A stretch of DNA of 7,870 bases from an uncultured Oscillospiraceae bacterium (GCA_900550095.1 URRG01000096.1:1-7870), one strand, 5' to 3'; counted from the first letter of the stretch, positions 1 to 5,241 are shown. The notes: generated by a model not told the origin, from the sequence alone. Numbers and translations are program-made.

Positions 1-1129
1 GGAGCTGATGCCCAAGGCTGTTGGAAATCCCATGTACCACTGGTGCCATCTGGAGCTCAGGCGGTATTTCGGCTGCGAGCTGACGCTTTCAGGGGAGACA
101 GCCGAAGAGATCTGGAATTTCTGCAACGAAAAGCTGAAGGGGCTGCCTGTCAGAGAGATCATCCGCCGCTCCAACGTGGATGTGATCGTCACCACCGACG
201 ATCCCGTGGATTCTCTGGAATATCACGGCGCCCTGCGGAAAGACGGCTCCTTTAGAACCAAGGTGCTCCCCGCCTTCAGGCCGGACAAGGCTGTGAACAT
301 CGAAAAAGAGGGCTTTGGCGAATATATGGCTGCTTTGGGGCAGGCGGGCGGACGCTCCATAGCCTCCATGGAAGATCTGTATGCGGTCCTTTCCGCCAGA
401 ATGGACCATTTCGAAGCCATGGGCTGCCGGGCCAGCGACCACGGCGTGAACGAGGTGGCCTTTGCGCCGGCCTCCCGGGAGGAGCTGGACGGCATTCTCT
501 GCAGAAGGCTTGCGGGAGAGAAACTCGCCCCCGAGGAAAGCCGGAAGTATTCTTCCGCCGTATTGCTGTTTTTGGGGCGGGAATATGCCCGCCGGGGCTG
601 GGTCATGGAGATCCACTACGGTACCAGCCGGAACACCAACAGCCGGATGTTCCAAAAGCTGGGGCCGGACACAGGCTTTGACTGTATCCGCAGCGGCGAC
701 AGCGCTTCCGGTCTGCTTTCCTTCCTGGATGCGCTGGAATCGGAGGGAAGCCTGCCCAAGACGATCCTCTTCTCCCTCACCCCCAACGACAACGCTATGC
801 TGGGCTCTGTAATAGGCTGTTTCCAGGGTACGGAAACGGCGGGCAAGCTGCAGCACGGCGCGGCCTGGTGGTTCAACGATTCCAAAACCGGTATGACAGA
901 GCAGCTTACCAATCTGGCGAACCTTTCCCTTTTAGGGAATTTTGTGGGGATGCTGACGGATTCCCGCAGCTTCCTTTCCTACACCCGGCATGAATATTTC
1001 CGCCGGATCTTCTGCGAGCTTGTGGGCTCCTGGGTGGAGAACGGCGAATACCCTGCGGACTGGTCCGCTTTGAAGGCCCTGACGGAGGATGTCTGCTACA
1101 AAAACGCCGTGCGGTATTTTGGGTATTGA
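1..1129 (+). CDS. uxaC: Glucuronate isomerase (uronate isomerase), 5' end cut off by window
   Basis: UxaC isomerises D-glucuronate to D-fructuronate and D-galacturonate to D-tagaturonate, the first cytoplasmic step of hexuronate breakdown. The frame is open to the left edge, with Glu-Leu codons before the first visible Met at 8, so that Met is internal. About 373 residues are seen; the family is usually about 465, so some 95 N-terminal residues are missing, including the His-x-His metal motif of this amidohydrolase-fold enzyme. Family signatures, numbered from the visible Met, are NPMYHWCHLELRRYFG near residue 7, TTDDPVDSLEYH near 62, HYGTSRNTNSRMFQKLGPDTGFD in the middle, WWFNDSKTGM, and TDSRSFLSYTRHEYFRR at 317-333. 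The C-terminus ends with a typical CYKNAVRYF. The gene looks intact where visible. Partner genes such as uxuA or uxaB would lie to the left, outside the window. The function is a confident family assignment. Confidence 0.96.
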   Translation, partial: ELMPKAVGNPMYHWCHLELRRYFGCELTLSGETAEEIWNFCNEKLKGLPVREIIRRSNVDVIVTTDDPVDSLEYHGALRKDGSFRTKVLPAFRPDKAVNIEKEGFGEYMAALGQAGGRSIASMEDLYAVLSARMDHFEAMGCRASDHGVNEVAFAPASREELDGILCRRLAGEKLAPEESRKYSSAVLLFLGREYARRGWVMEIHYGTSRNTNSRMFQKLGPDTGFDCIRSGDSASGLLSFLDALESEGSLPKTILFSLTPNDNAMLGSVIGCFQGTETAGKLQHGAAWWFNDSKTGMTEQLTNLANLSLLGNFVGMLTDSRSFLSYTRHEYFRRIFCELVGSWVENGEYPADWSALKALTEDVCYKNAVRYFGY

Positions 1130-1213
1130 TATACATCATCAATACATCGGATGCGCGATAGATGGATAAGCGGTCTGCAGCGCCGGGCCGCGGCGAAGAG
1201 ACGAATAAGGCTG

Positions 1214-1249
1214 AAAAAGGCTTCGGATAGGAGTATCCGAAGCCTTTTT
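1214..1249. terminator. Bidirectional intrinsic terminator between convergent genes
   Basis: A perfect 16-bp inverted repeat (arms 1214-1229 and 1234-1249) surrounds a GGAG loop. The arms begin with five A and end with five T, so each strand ends its hairpin in a T-tract. It lies 85 nt after the uxaC stop and 174 nt beyond the stop of the convergent lipoprotein gene, so it can end both transcripts. Confidence 0.9.
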
Positions 1250-1281
1250 GCATGCCGCCCGCCCCGCGTTTCTGTTTCTAT

Positions 1282-1316
1282 ATTCTGCATCCTAAATCCT
1301 GCATCCCGGCTCCTGC
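1282..1316. repeat. Degenerate 7-bp tandem array (unit ATCCTGC)
   Basis: Five consecutive 7-bp units match ATCCTGC to varying degrees (ATTCTGC, ATCCTAA, ATCCTGC and so on), giving a visible 14-bp secondary period. The array lies in the intergenic DNA between the convergent uxaC and lipoprotein genes, just past the shared terminator. It has no coding role that I can see. It is one of several short-period arrays in this window. Confidence 0.6.
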
Positions 1317-1351
1317 CACGGGGGACGTCTTGCTTCAGCACGCCCGCTTCG

Positions 1352-1404
1352 TCCGGAGAATACGGGGCGGCTTCGGAAGGAAGCGGGCTTCGCCGTTCTC
1401 CGGA
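1352..1404. repeat. Nested inverted repeat downstream of the lipoprotein gene
   Basis: The outer 9-bp arms TCCGGAGAA (1352-1360) and TTCTCCGGA (1396-1404) match perfectly. Inside is a second hairpin, GCTTC (1370-1374) and GAAGC (1380-1384), with a five-base loop. No T-tract follows on either strand, so it is not a standard intrinsic terminator. It would lie in the 3' untranslated region of the minus-strand lipoprotein mRNA, 19 nt past the stop, and could protect that end. Confidence 0.5.
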
Positions 1405-1422
1405 GCCGGGACACAGCGGGGG

Positions 1423-2082
1423 TCAGTAGCATTTTTTGCATGCCGTATAGCCCATGGCTTTTGCGTCGCTCAGGCTGAGCTCGATGGGATTTTTCATATT
1501 GCTGCAGCCGGGATTACTGTGGTATTTTGTTCCGTTCCCGCTGCCGGCGATCCATACGCCTTGTCCCTGGGGATCGGCCTGTGTGGGTGCCTTCGATTCC
1601 GCAGACGGTCTCTTAGAGGCGGATTCCTGCTTCGAAGGGCCTGCAGACTGGGGTTTGGAAGAAGCCGCCGGCGCTTTTGACGGGGATGCCTGATTTCCCT
1701 TGGAAGGCTTTTCCGTCTTTCCCGCTCCCGCAGAGGAGGCGGGTTTGGACGGCTTGGAGGGTTCAGAGGGCGCGGAAGCCTTGGAAGAAACGGCGGAAGA
1801 TGCTTTGGACGCTGCGGGTTCCTGCTTAGCCTCCTGTGCGGCAGAGCCCGCCGGGGATGGAGTACCTGTATCCGCGGGTTTAGACGGTTCCCGGGAGCTC
1901 TCGCTTTCTGAAGAGGCCTCCGGATCTGAACGGCTTGAATAAGCCGAACTGTCTGGGGAATCGGTTTGCAGGCTTGCTGGACTATCTGAAAGCACATTTG
2001 AAATGTCCGCGGAATCCGTACCGCACCCTGCAACAGTCAGGGCGGCGATACCCGCCAAAAGAACTGCGAAAAGTTTTTTCAT
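1423..2082 (-). CDS. Secreted lipoprotein with Ser/Pro/Lys-rich spacer and C-terminal His/Cys (Ada-like, zinc-binding type) domain
   Basis: A 219-residue protein. The chosen start is the ATG at 2082, which has AAGGAGG six bases upstream (2089-2095); the Met nine codons earlier has no comparable site. Residues 1-20 are a lipoprotein signal: MKK, a hydrophobic core, then the lipobox VAGC with Cys20 as the predicted lipidated residue, so it is anchored outside the membrane. Residues about 21-170 are low complexity, rich in Ser, Pro, Lys and Ala, and probably act as a flexible wall-spanning spacer. Residues 176-219 form a compact domain with Tyr-His188, Cys193, and Cys215-x2-Cys218. This resembles the small His/Cys domain seen at the C-terminus of clostridial nuclease-like and competence-related surface proteins; metal binding is inferred from the residues. 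The cargo or partner is unknown. The gene is a single unit, convergent with uxaC. Confidence 0.88.
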   Translation of the reverse strand: MKKLFAVLLAGIAALTVAGCGTDSADISNVLSDSPASLQTDSPDSSAYSSRSDPEASSESESSREPSKPADTGTPSPAGSAAQEAKQEPAASKASSAVSSKASAPSEPSKPSKPASSAGAGKTEKPSKGNQASPSKAPAASSKPQSAGPSKQESASKRPSAESKAPTQADPQGQGVWIAGSGNGTKYHSNPGCSNMKNPIELSLSDAKAMGYTACKKCY

Positions 2083-2107
2083 AAAGATCCTCCTTACTGT
2101 AGAAAAC

Positions 2108-2113
2108 ATTATA
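2108..2113 (-). promoter_or_regulatory. Candidate -10 box for the lipoprotein gene
   Basis: On the minus strand an exact TATAAT lies 26 bp upstream of the ATG at 2082, in AT-rich DNA. At a 17-bp spacing the -35 region is TCTGTA, a poor match to TTGACA, so the promoter may be weak or activator-dependent. A start near 2101 would give a leader of about 19 nt, just enough for the ribosome binding site. Confidence 0.4.
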
Positions 2114-2164
2114 ATTCTTCATCATAATACTACAGATAGGAAGAAAAATCACTATATATTGTAA

Positions 2165-2189
2165 ATAAAGTCGAGTTTTTCGACTTTAT
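2165..2189. repeat. Perfect 10-bp palindromic hairpin in AT-rich upstream DNA
   Basis: Arms ATAAAGTCGA (2165-2174) and TCGACTTTAT (2180-2189) pair perfectly around GTTTT. It lies about 80 bp upstream of the lipoprotein start and just past a terminator at 2268-2312. No clear T-run follows on either strand, so a regulatory operator or DNA structure is as likely as a terminator. I do not recognise it as a known operator. Confidence 0.5.
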
Positions 2190-2267
2190 AATTTATATTT
2201 TATAAAATAGAAGCTGCCTACCTTAAAGAGACAAAAGAAACGGCAGATAAAAAGCTGTCGAAGCGCC

Positions 2268-2312
2268 AAAATAAAAAACTGAACCCAGAACGCGAATTGC
2301 GTCCAGGCTCAG
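2268..2312 (-). terminator. Strong intrinsic terminator for minus-strand transcription from the tRNA-Arg side
   Basis: Read on the minus strand, arms at 2312-2299 and 2293-2279 form about 14 base pairs with three G-T wobbles and one bulged base, around a five-base loop (2294-2298). Six T, an A and four T follow at 2278-2268. It lies about 280 nt beyond the 3' end of tRNA-Arg and insulates the lipoprotein gene from that transcript. The stretch 2190-2267 between it and the palindrome is AT-rich with no gene. Confidence 0.75.
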
Positions 2313-2366
2313 CCTGTCCTTTCAGCCCCTCTCAGGGTTCGAATCCCTTCAAGCAAAAAACAAGAG

Positions 2367-2392
2367 CCGGTGTATTTACACCGGCCCTTTTT
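2367..2392. terminator. Terminator hairpin in repeat copy A
   Basis: CCGGTGT (2367-2373) pairs with ACACCGG (2378-2384), extended by a G-C pair at 2366/2385. On the plus strand T5 follows at 2388-2392; on the minus strand T6 lies a few bases past the stem (2360-2355). It can act in both directions, better on the plus strand. Confidence 0.65.
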
Positions 2393-2395
2393 CTA

Positions 2396-2411
2396 TGGCC
2401 CGCCCGAAGGG
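2396..2411 (-). pseudogene. Severed 3' end of a tRNA-Arg gene (16 nt)
   Basis: These 16 bases are identical to the last 16 of the intact tRNA-Arg gene (2592-2607): CCA, discriminator G, the 3' acceptor strand and the end of the T-stem. Upstream of this, on the minus strand, no tRNA body remains. It cannot make a tRNA. It is a relic of a duplication, or an attachment-site-like copy of the tRNA 3' end. Confidence 0.75.
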
Positions 2412-2507
2412 GATGCCGGATGCCCGGCCTCCCGGCTCGGCCACCCTGCCTGGCGGCATGGTACCGGCCTTCGCCGCTCTTCGCGGGCGGAAAGCCCCCG
2501 GCATTCC

Positions 2508-2607
2508 GCCTGTCTGCTCAGACCCTCTCAGGGTTCGAATCCCTTCAGGCAAAAAACAAGAACCGGTGTATTTACACCGGCTCTTTTTCTATGGCCCGCC
2601 CGAAGGG
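2508..2607. repeat. 100-bp direct repeat, copy B (runs into the intact tRNA-Arg gene)
   Basis: The 93 % identical partner of 2312-2411. Its right 16 bases (2592-2607) are the 3' end of the functional tRNA-Arg. Its left part (about 2527-2550) is a plus-strand sequence resembling a tRNA TΨC arm and 3' acceptor strand. It is similar to the 3' end of the same tRNA-Arg in inverted orientation, with one base missing in the T-stem. GCCTG (2508-2512) can pair with CAGGC (2546-2550). Confidence 0.93.
2563..2588. terminator. Terminator hairpin directly downstream of tRNA-Arg
   Basis: CCGGTGT (2563-2569) pairs with ACACCGG (2574-2580). On the minus strand it follows the tRNA CCA by 11 nt, and six T lie beyond it (2556-2551), separated from the stem by TTCTTG. 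On the plus strand T5 is at 2584-2588. It is the probable first terminator of the tRNA transcript. Confidence 0.7.
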
Positions 2608-2668
2608 ATTCGAACCCCTGACCTTCAGAATCGGAATCTGACACTCTATCCAGCTGCGCTACGGGCGG
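2592..2668 (-). tRNA. tRNA-Arg, anticodon CCG
   Basis: A 77-nt cloverleaf on the minus strand with encoded CCA. The acceptor CCGCCCG pairs with CGGGCGG and the discriminator is G. The D-arm GCGC/GAGT has one G-A mismatch and a G-T pair. The anticodon stem TCAGA/TCTGA closes the loop TTCCGAT, so the anticodon is CCG, reading CGG. The variable loop has 5 nt. The T-stem AGGGG/CCCTT closes TTCGAAT. CGG decoding suits a GC-rich genome. The gene stands alone with its own promoter (2727-2755) and terminator. Its 3' end is the junction of a 100-bp direct repeat. Confidence 0.97.
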
Positions 2669-2726
2669 ATATATTCTTTTAGAAGCGCTGCGAAAGCATG
2701 CATAGCTTCCCGAATGCTGCTTATCT

Positions 2727-2755
2727 ATTATATACGTTCAGTGATAAAATTGCAA
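2727..2755 (-). promoter_or_regulatory. SigA-type promoter of tRNA-Arg
   Basis: On the minus strand TTGCAA (2755-2750), a 17-bp spacer and an exact TATAAT (2732-2727) form a good housekeeping promoter. The predicted start near 2720 leaves a leader of about 50 nt before the tRNA 5' end at 2668, to be removed by RNase P. Confidence 0.75.
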
Positions 2756-2787
2756 GTCCTTCCTGCCCAAAGAATAAAAATCCCGGT

Positions 2788-2815
2788 GAACTCCAGCTGA
2801 ACAGGAGCTCTTTTT
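2788..2815 (+). terminator. Weak terminator-like hairpin between tRNA-Arg and the DUF2461 gene
   Basis: CTCC (2791-2794) and GGAG (2804-2807), with two further outer pairs around one mismatch, close a nine-base loop and are followed by T5 at 2811-2815. It would stop stray plus-strand transcription before the next promoter. The stem is short, so the call is tentative. I see nothing else in 2756-2835. Confidence 0.35.
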
Positions 2816-2835
2816 CTCTTTCAGAACGAAAGCTG

Positions 2836-2864
2836 TTGACAGGAAAGGGGAAAAGCTGTACCCT
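2836..2864 (+). promoter_or_regulatory. Candidate promoter of the DUF2461 gene
   Basis: An exact TTGACA at 2836-2841 is followed after 17 bp by TACCCT (2859-2864), a 3 of 6 match to TATAAT. The start would be near 2871, giving a leader of about 125 nt before the ATG at 2996. No riboswitch-like structure is obvious in that leader. Confidence 0.4.
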
Positions 2865-2995
2865 ACAAATGCAGCCCCTTGCAGGATAGGCGGCTGTCAT
2901 GTGAAATAACTCGGCTTTTGACCGCTTGCTCGGCAGCCCAGCTGTGCGTCTGCTGTATGCCGGGGCAGTGCGGCTGTTTACAGGGAGGTATGGCT

Positions 2996-3763
2996 ATGAC
3001 GCTTTTTTCGCAGAAAACGCTGGATTTTCTCTTTGAAAACCGGATGCGCAACAGCAAGGCCTGGTTTGAGGAACATAAGGAGGAATACAGGACTTTGGTG
3101 TTCGAACCCCTGCGGGAACTGGTGGAATATCTGACCCCTGCGGCTCTTTCCATCGATCCCCAGCTTACTACGGAGGCCAGGGTGGATAAGACCATCAGCC
3201 GTATCCGGCGGGATACTCGCTTTTCTCATGACAAATCCCTCTACAGGGACAATATGTGGTTCATTTTCAGGCGGGGCAAAATGCACGGGACAAGCGTACC
3301 CAGCCTCTATTTTGAGATTACCTGCGACGGTTTCAGCTATGGAAGCGGCTTTTACTGCGCTTCCACCGGCTATATGGATACTTTGCGGAAGTTGGTGCTG
3401 GCGGAGGATCCGTATTACCAAAAGGCGCAGAAGGCTCTTTCTGAAAACCCTGCTTTTCACTTGGAGGGGGAATGCTATAAGCGTCCCCATTATAAGGACA
3501 AACCGGAGGAAATGCGCAACTGGCTGGAACGCCGGAATATCTGTGCCAGCGCAGACAGCGGCGATTTTGACCTCCTTTTTTCAGACAGACTGGCAGAGAC
3601 GCTCCGGAAGGGCCTGCTGGCTGCGGCGCCTCTGTACGATTTCTTCCTGTATACGGCTCAGGTGTTTGAGGAGCAGGATCTCCGCAGTGCGGCGGTCTTT
3701 GGGTCGGAACGCTCCCCCGGGATCGGGCCGGCGGAGAAAACCGGACGGCAGGATATGTGGTGA
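2996..3763 (+). CDS. DUF2461 family protein
   Basis: A 255-residue cytoplasmic protein of the DUF2461 family (TIGR02453 type), widespread in bacteria and of unknown biochemical function. The start is set at the ATG at 2996, seven bases after GGGAGG (2983-2988). The ATG at 2990 is too close to that site, and the longer open frame back to 2879 has Cys-rich, unlike sequence. Family features: LFSQKTLDFLFENRMRNSKAWFEEH at the N-terminus (conserved NNxKxWF-like segment at 17-27), the hallmark RRDTRFSHDKSLYRDN at 71-86, a Tyr-Gly-Ser-Gly-Phe-Tyr strand at 115-120, YKRPHYKDKP at 161-170, and PLYDFF at 212-217. The last 30 or so residues go beyond the usual domain end. It is a single gene with its own candidate promoter and a terminator (3799-3829). 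The family is certain; the role is unknown. Confidence 0.93.
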   Translation: MTLFSQKTLDFLFENRMRNSKAWFEEHKEEYRTLVFEPLRELVEYLTPAALSIDPQLTTEARVDKTISRIRRDTRFSHDKSLYRDNMWFIFRRGKMHGTSVPSLYFEITCDGFSYGSGFYCASTGYMDTLRKLVLAEDPYYQKAQKALSENPAFHLEGECYKRPHYKDKPEEMRNWLERRNICASADSGDFDLLFSDRLAETLRKGLLAAAPLYDFFLYTAQVFEEQDLRSAAVFGSERSPGIGPAEKTGRQDMW

Positions 3764-3782
3764 CGCTTTTATTTTCGTTTCC

Positions 3783-3806
3783 GCCCTTCTGCCCTTCCGC
3801 CCTTCC
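3783..3806. repeat. 8-bp tandem array (unit GCCCTTCC, three copies)
   Basis: Three back-to-back units, GCCCTTCT then GCCCTTCC twice. The third unit is also the left arm of the terminator that follows, so the array may have supplied or been captured by the hairpin. The same unit recurs at 5144-5183. Confidence 0.65.
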
Positions 3807-3829
3807 GCAATATGCGGGAGGGCTTTTTT
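3799..3829 (+). terminator. Intrinsic terminator of the DUF2461 gene
   Basis: Arms 3799-3809 and 3813-3823 form 11 pairs including one G-T, and six T follow at 3824-3829. It lies 36 nt past the stop codon at 3763. Confidence 0.85.
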
Positions 3830-4222
3830 GCGCGCCGGTTTCTCCGGCCTTTCCCTCCTGTGCGTATAGTCTGCGTATTTGCATATCGCGCAGGTTCCGC
3901 ATCATTTGTATTCCGGACCATTATAGAGGCCGGCTCTTTCCCACTCCTAAAGAGAGTCCTTTAGCCGCCGGCTGCTGTATTTTTCGGGACAACGTGTAAT
4001 TCTCCCCCGCCTTGCATAGATATGAATAAGTTCCGCCGCATCGCCGCTTTGCGCCGTATACAGAGACGTTCCGGAAGCGCCGCCCATGCGCGGCTTTGAT
4101 TTTGCAGCCCTTTCTTTCATCCCCTTCTCTCCCCTCTTTCTATGCACTTGTTCCGAAGAGGGATGCCTGTTCGTCCGGTGTGTATTTGCGGCGCGAAGGG
4201 AAACGGCGGAAATACGACTAAA
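3830..4222. other. Gene-free stretch before the ferritin-like gene
   Basis: No convincing gene on either strand. The possible 66-codon frames here lack ribosome binding sites and family-like sequence. A nested inverted repeat is present: GCCGGC at 3929-3934 and 3967-3972 encloses CTAAAG (3947-3952) and CTTTAG (3959-3964). About 4110-4143 is a pyrimidine-rich tract. I could not find a good SigA promoter for the gene at 4237, so it may use another sigma factor; this is inference from absence. Confidence 0.4.
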
Positions 4223-4236
4223 AAGGTGGGGTGTAT

Positions 4237-4923
4237 ATGGCTTTGTATGTGCCGGATTCCTTTGCGGACAGTGCTCCCTACCCTGAACTGAGGGTAGAGG
4301 GAGCCGATCGGGAGTATGCCCGAATGATGCTGTATAATATGGGAAGTGCTCAGTCGGAGATGACGGCTGTAGGCTCTTATTTTTACGGCAGTCTGGCGCT
4401 TGGCTCCCAGGCTCCGGAGCTGGCGGAGTGCTTCCATGGCATCGCAGTGGTGGAAATGCGTCATCTGGCTATGTTCGGAAAGCTGGCCTGTCTTCTGGGG
4501 GCGGATCCGCGTCTGTGGTGGAAGTGCGGGCAGAGGATGCAGTATTGGAGCCCGGGGAGCGTGGTCTACACCCGGGAGCCCCAGGCGTCTGTACGGTGGG
4601 CGATTTCCCGGGAAAAGGAAACCATCCTTCAGTACAGGGGGCAGATTTCCCGGATCCGGGATCCGTATATCTGCGCCGTTTTGGAGAGGATCCTGCTGGA
4701 CGAATCCCATCATGTGCTGATTTTGGAGAAGATGGGCCGTTCCCTGCGGGAGGGGGACGCTTTCCGGGAGGACGCGCCTCCCTCTCCGCCTTCTACCCTT
4801 CAGGAGAACGCGGGAGGAAGCAGAGAAAACAGGAAGAGCGGAGAAAGAGGAGCTGGGGAGGAAAAGGCATGCCGTGGTTCCGGCGGTTCCATGGGGCGGG
4901 AAGCCAGGGGCCGCCGGCGGTAG
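4237..4923 (+). CDS. Ferritin-like (rubrerythrin-type four-helix) di-metal protein with low-complexity C-terminal tail
   Basis: A 228-residue protein starting at the ATG at 4237, preceded by AAAGGTGG about seven bases upstream; a GTG at 4231 is an unlikely alternative. Residues about 15-167 form the four-helix bundle of the clostridial ferritin-like family: YPELRVEG, helix 1 with Glu41, helix 2 with Glu73-x2-His76, helix 3 with Glu126/Glu128, and helix 4 with Glu156-x2-His159. This is the classic E, ExxH, E, ExxH ligand set for two iron or manganese ions, so all ligands are kept. A role in oxidative stress, metal handling or the spore is inferred from the family and not shown here. After residue 168 the usual domain ends, yet the frame runs on for about 60 residues rich in Arg, Gly, Glu and Ser, encoded by a purine-rich stretch; this tail may be disordered or a recent extension. 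Confidence 0.87.
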   Translation: MALYVPDSFADSAPYPELRVEGADREYARMMLYNMGSAQSEMTAVGSYFYGSLALGSQAPELAECFHGIAVVEMRHLAMFGKLACLLGADPRLWWKCGQRMQYWSPGSVVYTREPQASVRWAISREKETILQYRGQISRIRDPYICAVLERILLDESHHVLILEKMGRSLREGDAFREDAPPSPPSTLQENAGGSRENRKSGERGAGEEKACRGSGGSMGREARGRRR

Positions 4924-4934
4924 GCTTGTTATGA
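4869..4934 (+). CDS. Possible 21-residue small protein overlapping the ferritin-like gene end
   Basis: A short frame starting MPWFRRFHGAGSQ at the ATG at 4869, with a strong GGGGAGG (4855-4861) seven bases upstream, ends at TGA 4934. It overlaps the 3' end of the ferritin-like gene in another frame and would be translationally coupled. The aromatic and basic N-terminus followed by Gly/Pro looks like small clostridial proteins, but I recognise no family. The G-rich site may be chance in a purine-rich tract. Confidence 0.25.
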   Translation: MPWFRRFHGAGSQGPPAVGLL

Positions 4935-5099
4935 GAAGGCCCTCTTTAAGAGGGAGCGTCGCCCGGCCTGTTTCTGCCGGGATGTATGAGGATGAAGAAG
5001 GGAGCGGGTGTAAGAGGGCGCAGAAGGATAGAGAAGGGAGAAGAACGGCGGGGCCCCAAAAAAAGGGAGCGTAAAAGAGGTTCTCGGGAGGAGGGAAAA

Positions 5100-5124
5100 C
5101 AGCCGGACGGGAATCGTCCGGCTG
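5100..5124. terminator. Hairpin terminator, better on the minus strand
   Basis: A perfect 10-bp stem, CAGCCGGACG (5100-5109) with its complement (5115-5124), closes a five-base loop. On the minus strand TTTT follows at once; on the plus strand only CCTTTC. It may end the minus-strand transcript of the DUF11 gene, about 435 nt past that stop, and block readthrough from the ferritin side. Confidence 0.55.
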
Positions 5125-5143
5125 CCTTTCGGGCGCGGCTTCC

Positions 5144-5183
5144 GCCTTTTCACCCTTCCACCCTTCCGCCCTTCCGTCTTTCC
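5144..5183. repeat. 8-bp tandem array (unit NCCCTTCC, five copies)
   Basis: Five consecutive 8-bp units; the three central ones are ACCCTTCC, ACCCTTCC and GCCCTTCC, and the outer two are diverged. The unit is the same as at 3783-3806, so one repeat family occurs twice within 1.4 kb, both times downstream of a plus-strand gene and beside a hairpin. Confidence 0.7.
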
Positions 5184-5241
5184 CCGGGGATGCGCATGGG
5201 ATAGGGACCGGAACTGCAGGAACTTCCGGTATGCCGGAGCC

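Larger units (their letters stand above)
2312..2411. repeat. 100-bp direct repeat, copy A
   Basis: Aligns without gaps to 2508-2607 at an offset of 196 bp with 7 mismatches (2319-2321, 2326, 2352, 2366, 2386). In order it holds a plus-strand TΨC-arm-like sequence (around 2334-2349), an A6 run (2355-2360), a hairpin (2367-2384) with T5 on the plus strand, and a severed 16-nt tRNA-Arg 3' end on the minus strand. Similarity stops abruptly after 2411. The 96-bp spacer to copy B (2412-2507) is GC-rich, with a 7-bp inverted repeat (2486-2492 and 2504-2510) and no gene. Confidence 0.93.

Noticed and set aside
89..856. A 255-codon minus-strand frame
   Set aside because: It is wholly antisense to uxaC, whose conservation is unmistakable.
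2312..2607. CRISPR-like direct repeats
   Set aside because: There are only two copies, each 100 bp, and they contain a terminator and tRNA sequence; no short regular repeats with unique spacers are seen anywhere in the window.
2312..2607. Insertion sequence or integrated element
   Set aside because: No transposase or integrase is encoded and the space between copies is 96 bp; at most it is a scar.
2297..2682. Plus-strand frames giving ARPKGFEPLTFRIG-like protein
   Set aside because: This is the well-known spurious translation of the antisense of a tRNA gene; the region encodes tRNA-Arg and its repeats.
2698..2889. 63-codon plus-strand frame after tRNA-Arg
   Set aside because: It crosses the tRNA promoter, a terminator-like hairpin and the candidate DUF2461 promoter, and has no ribosome binding site.
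2879..2995. Longer N-terminus for the DUF2461 protein
   Set aside because: The added 39 residues are Cys-rich and unlike the family, while a good ribosome binding site points to the ATG at 2996.
3947..4147. 66-codon minus-strand frame MHRKRGEKG
   Set aside because: Basic and low in complexity, with no convincing ribosome binding site and no recognisable family.
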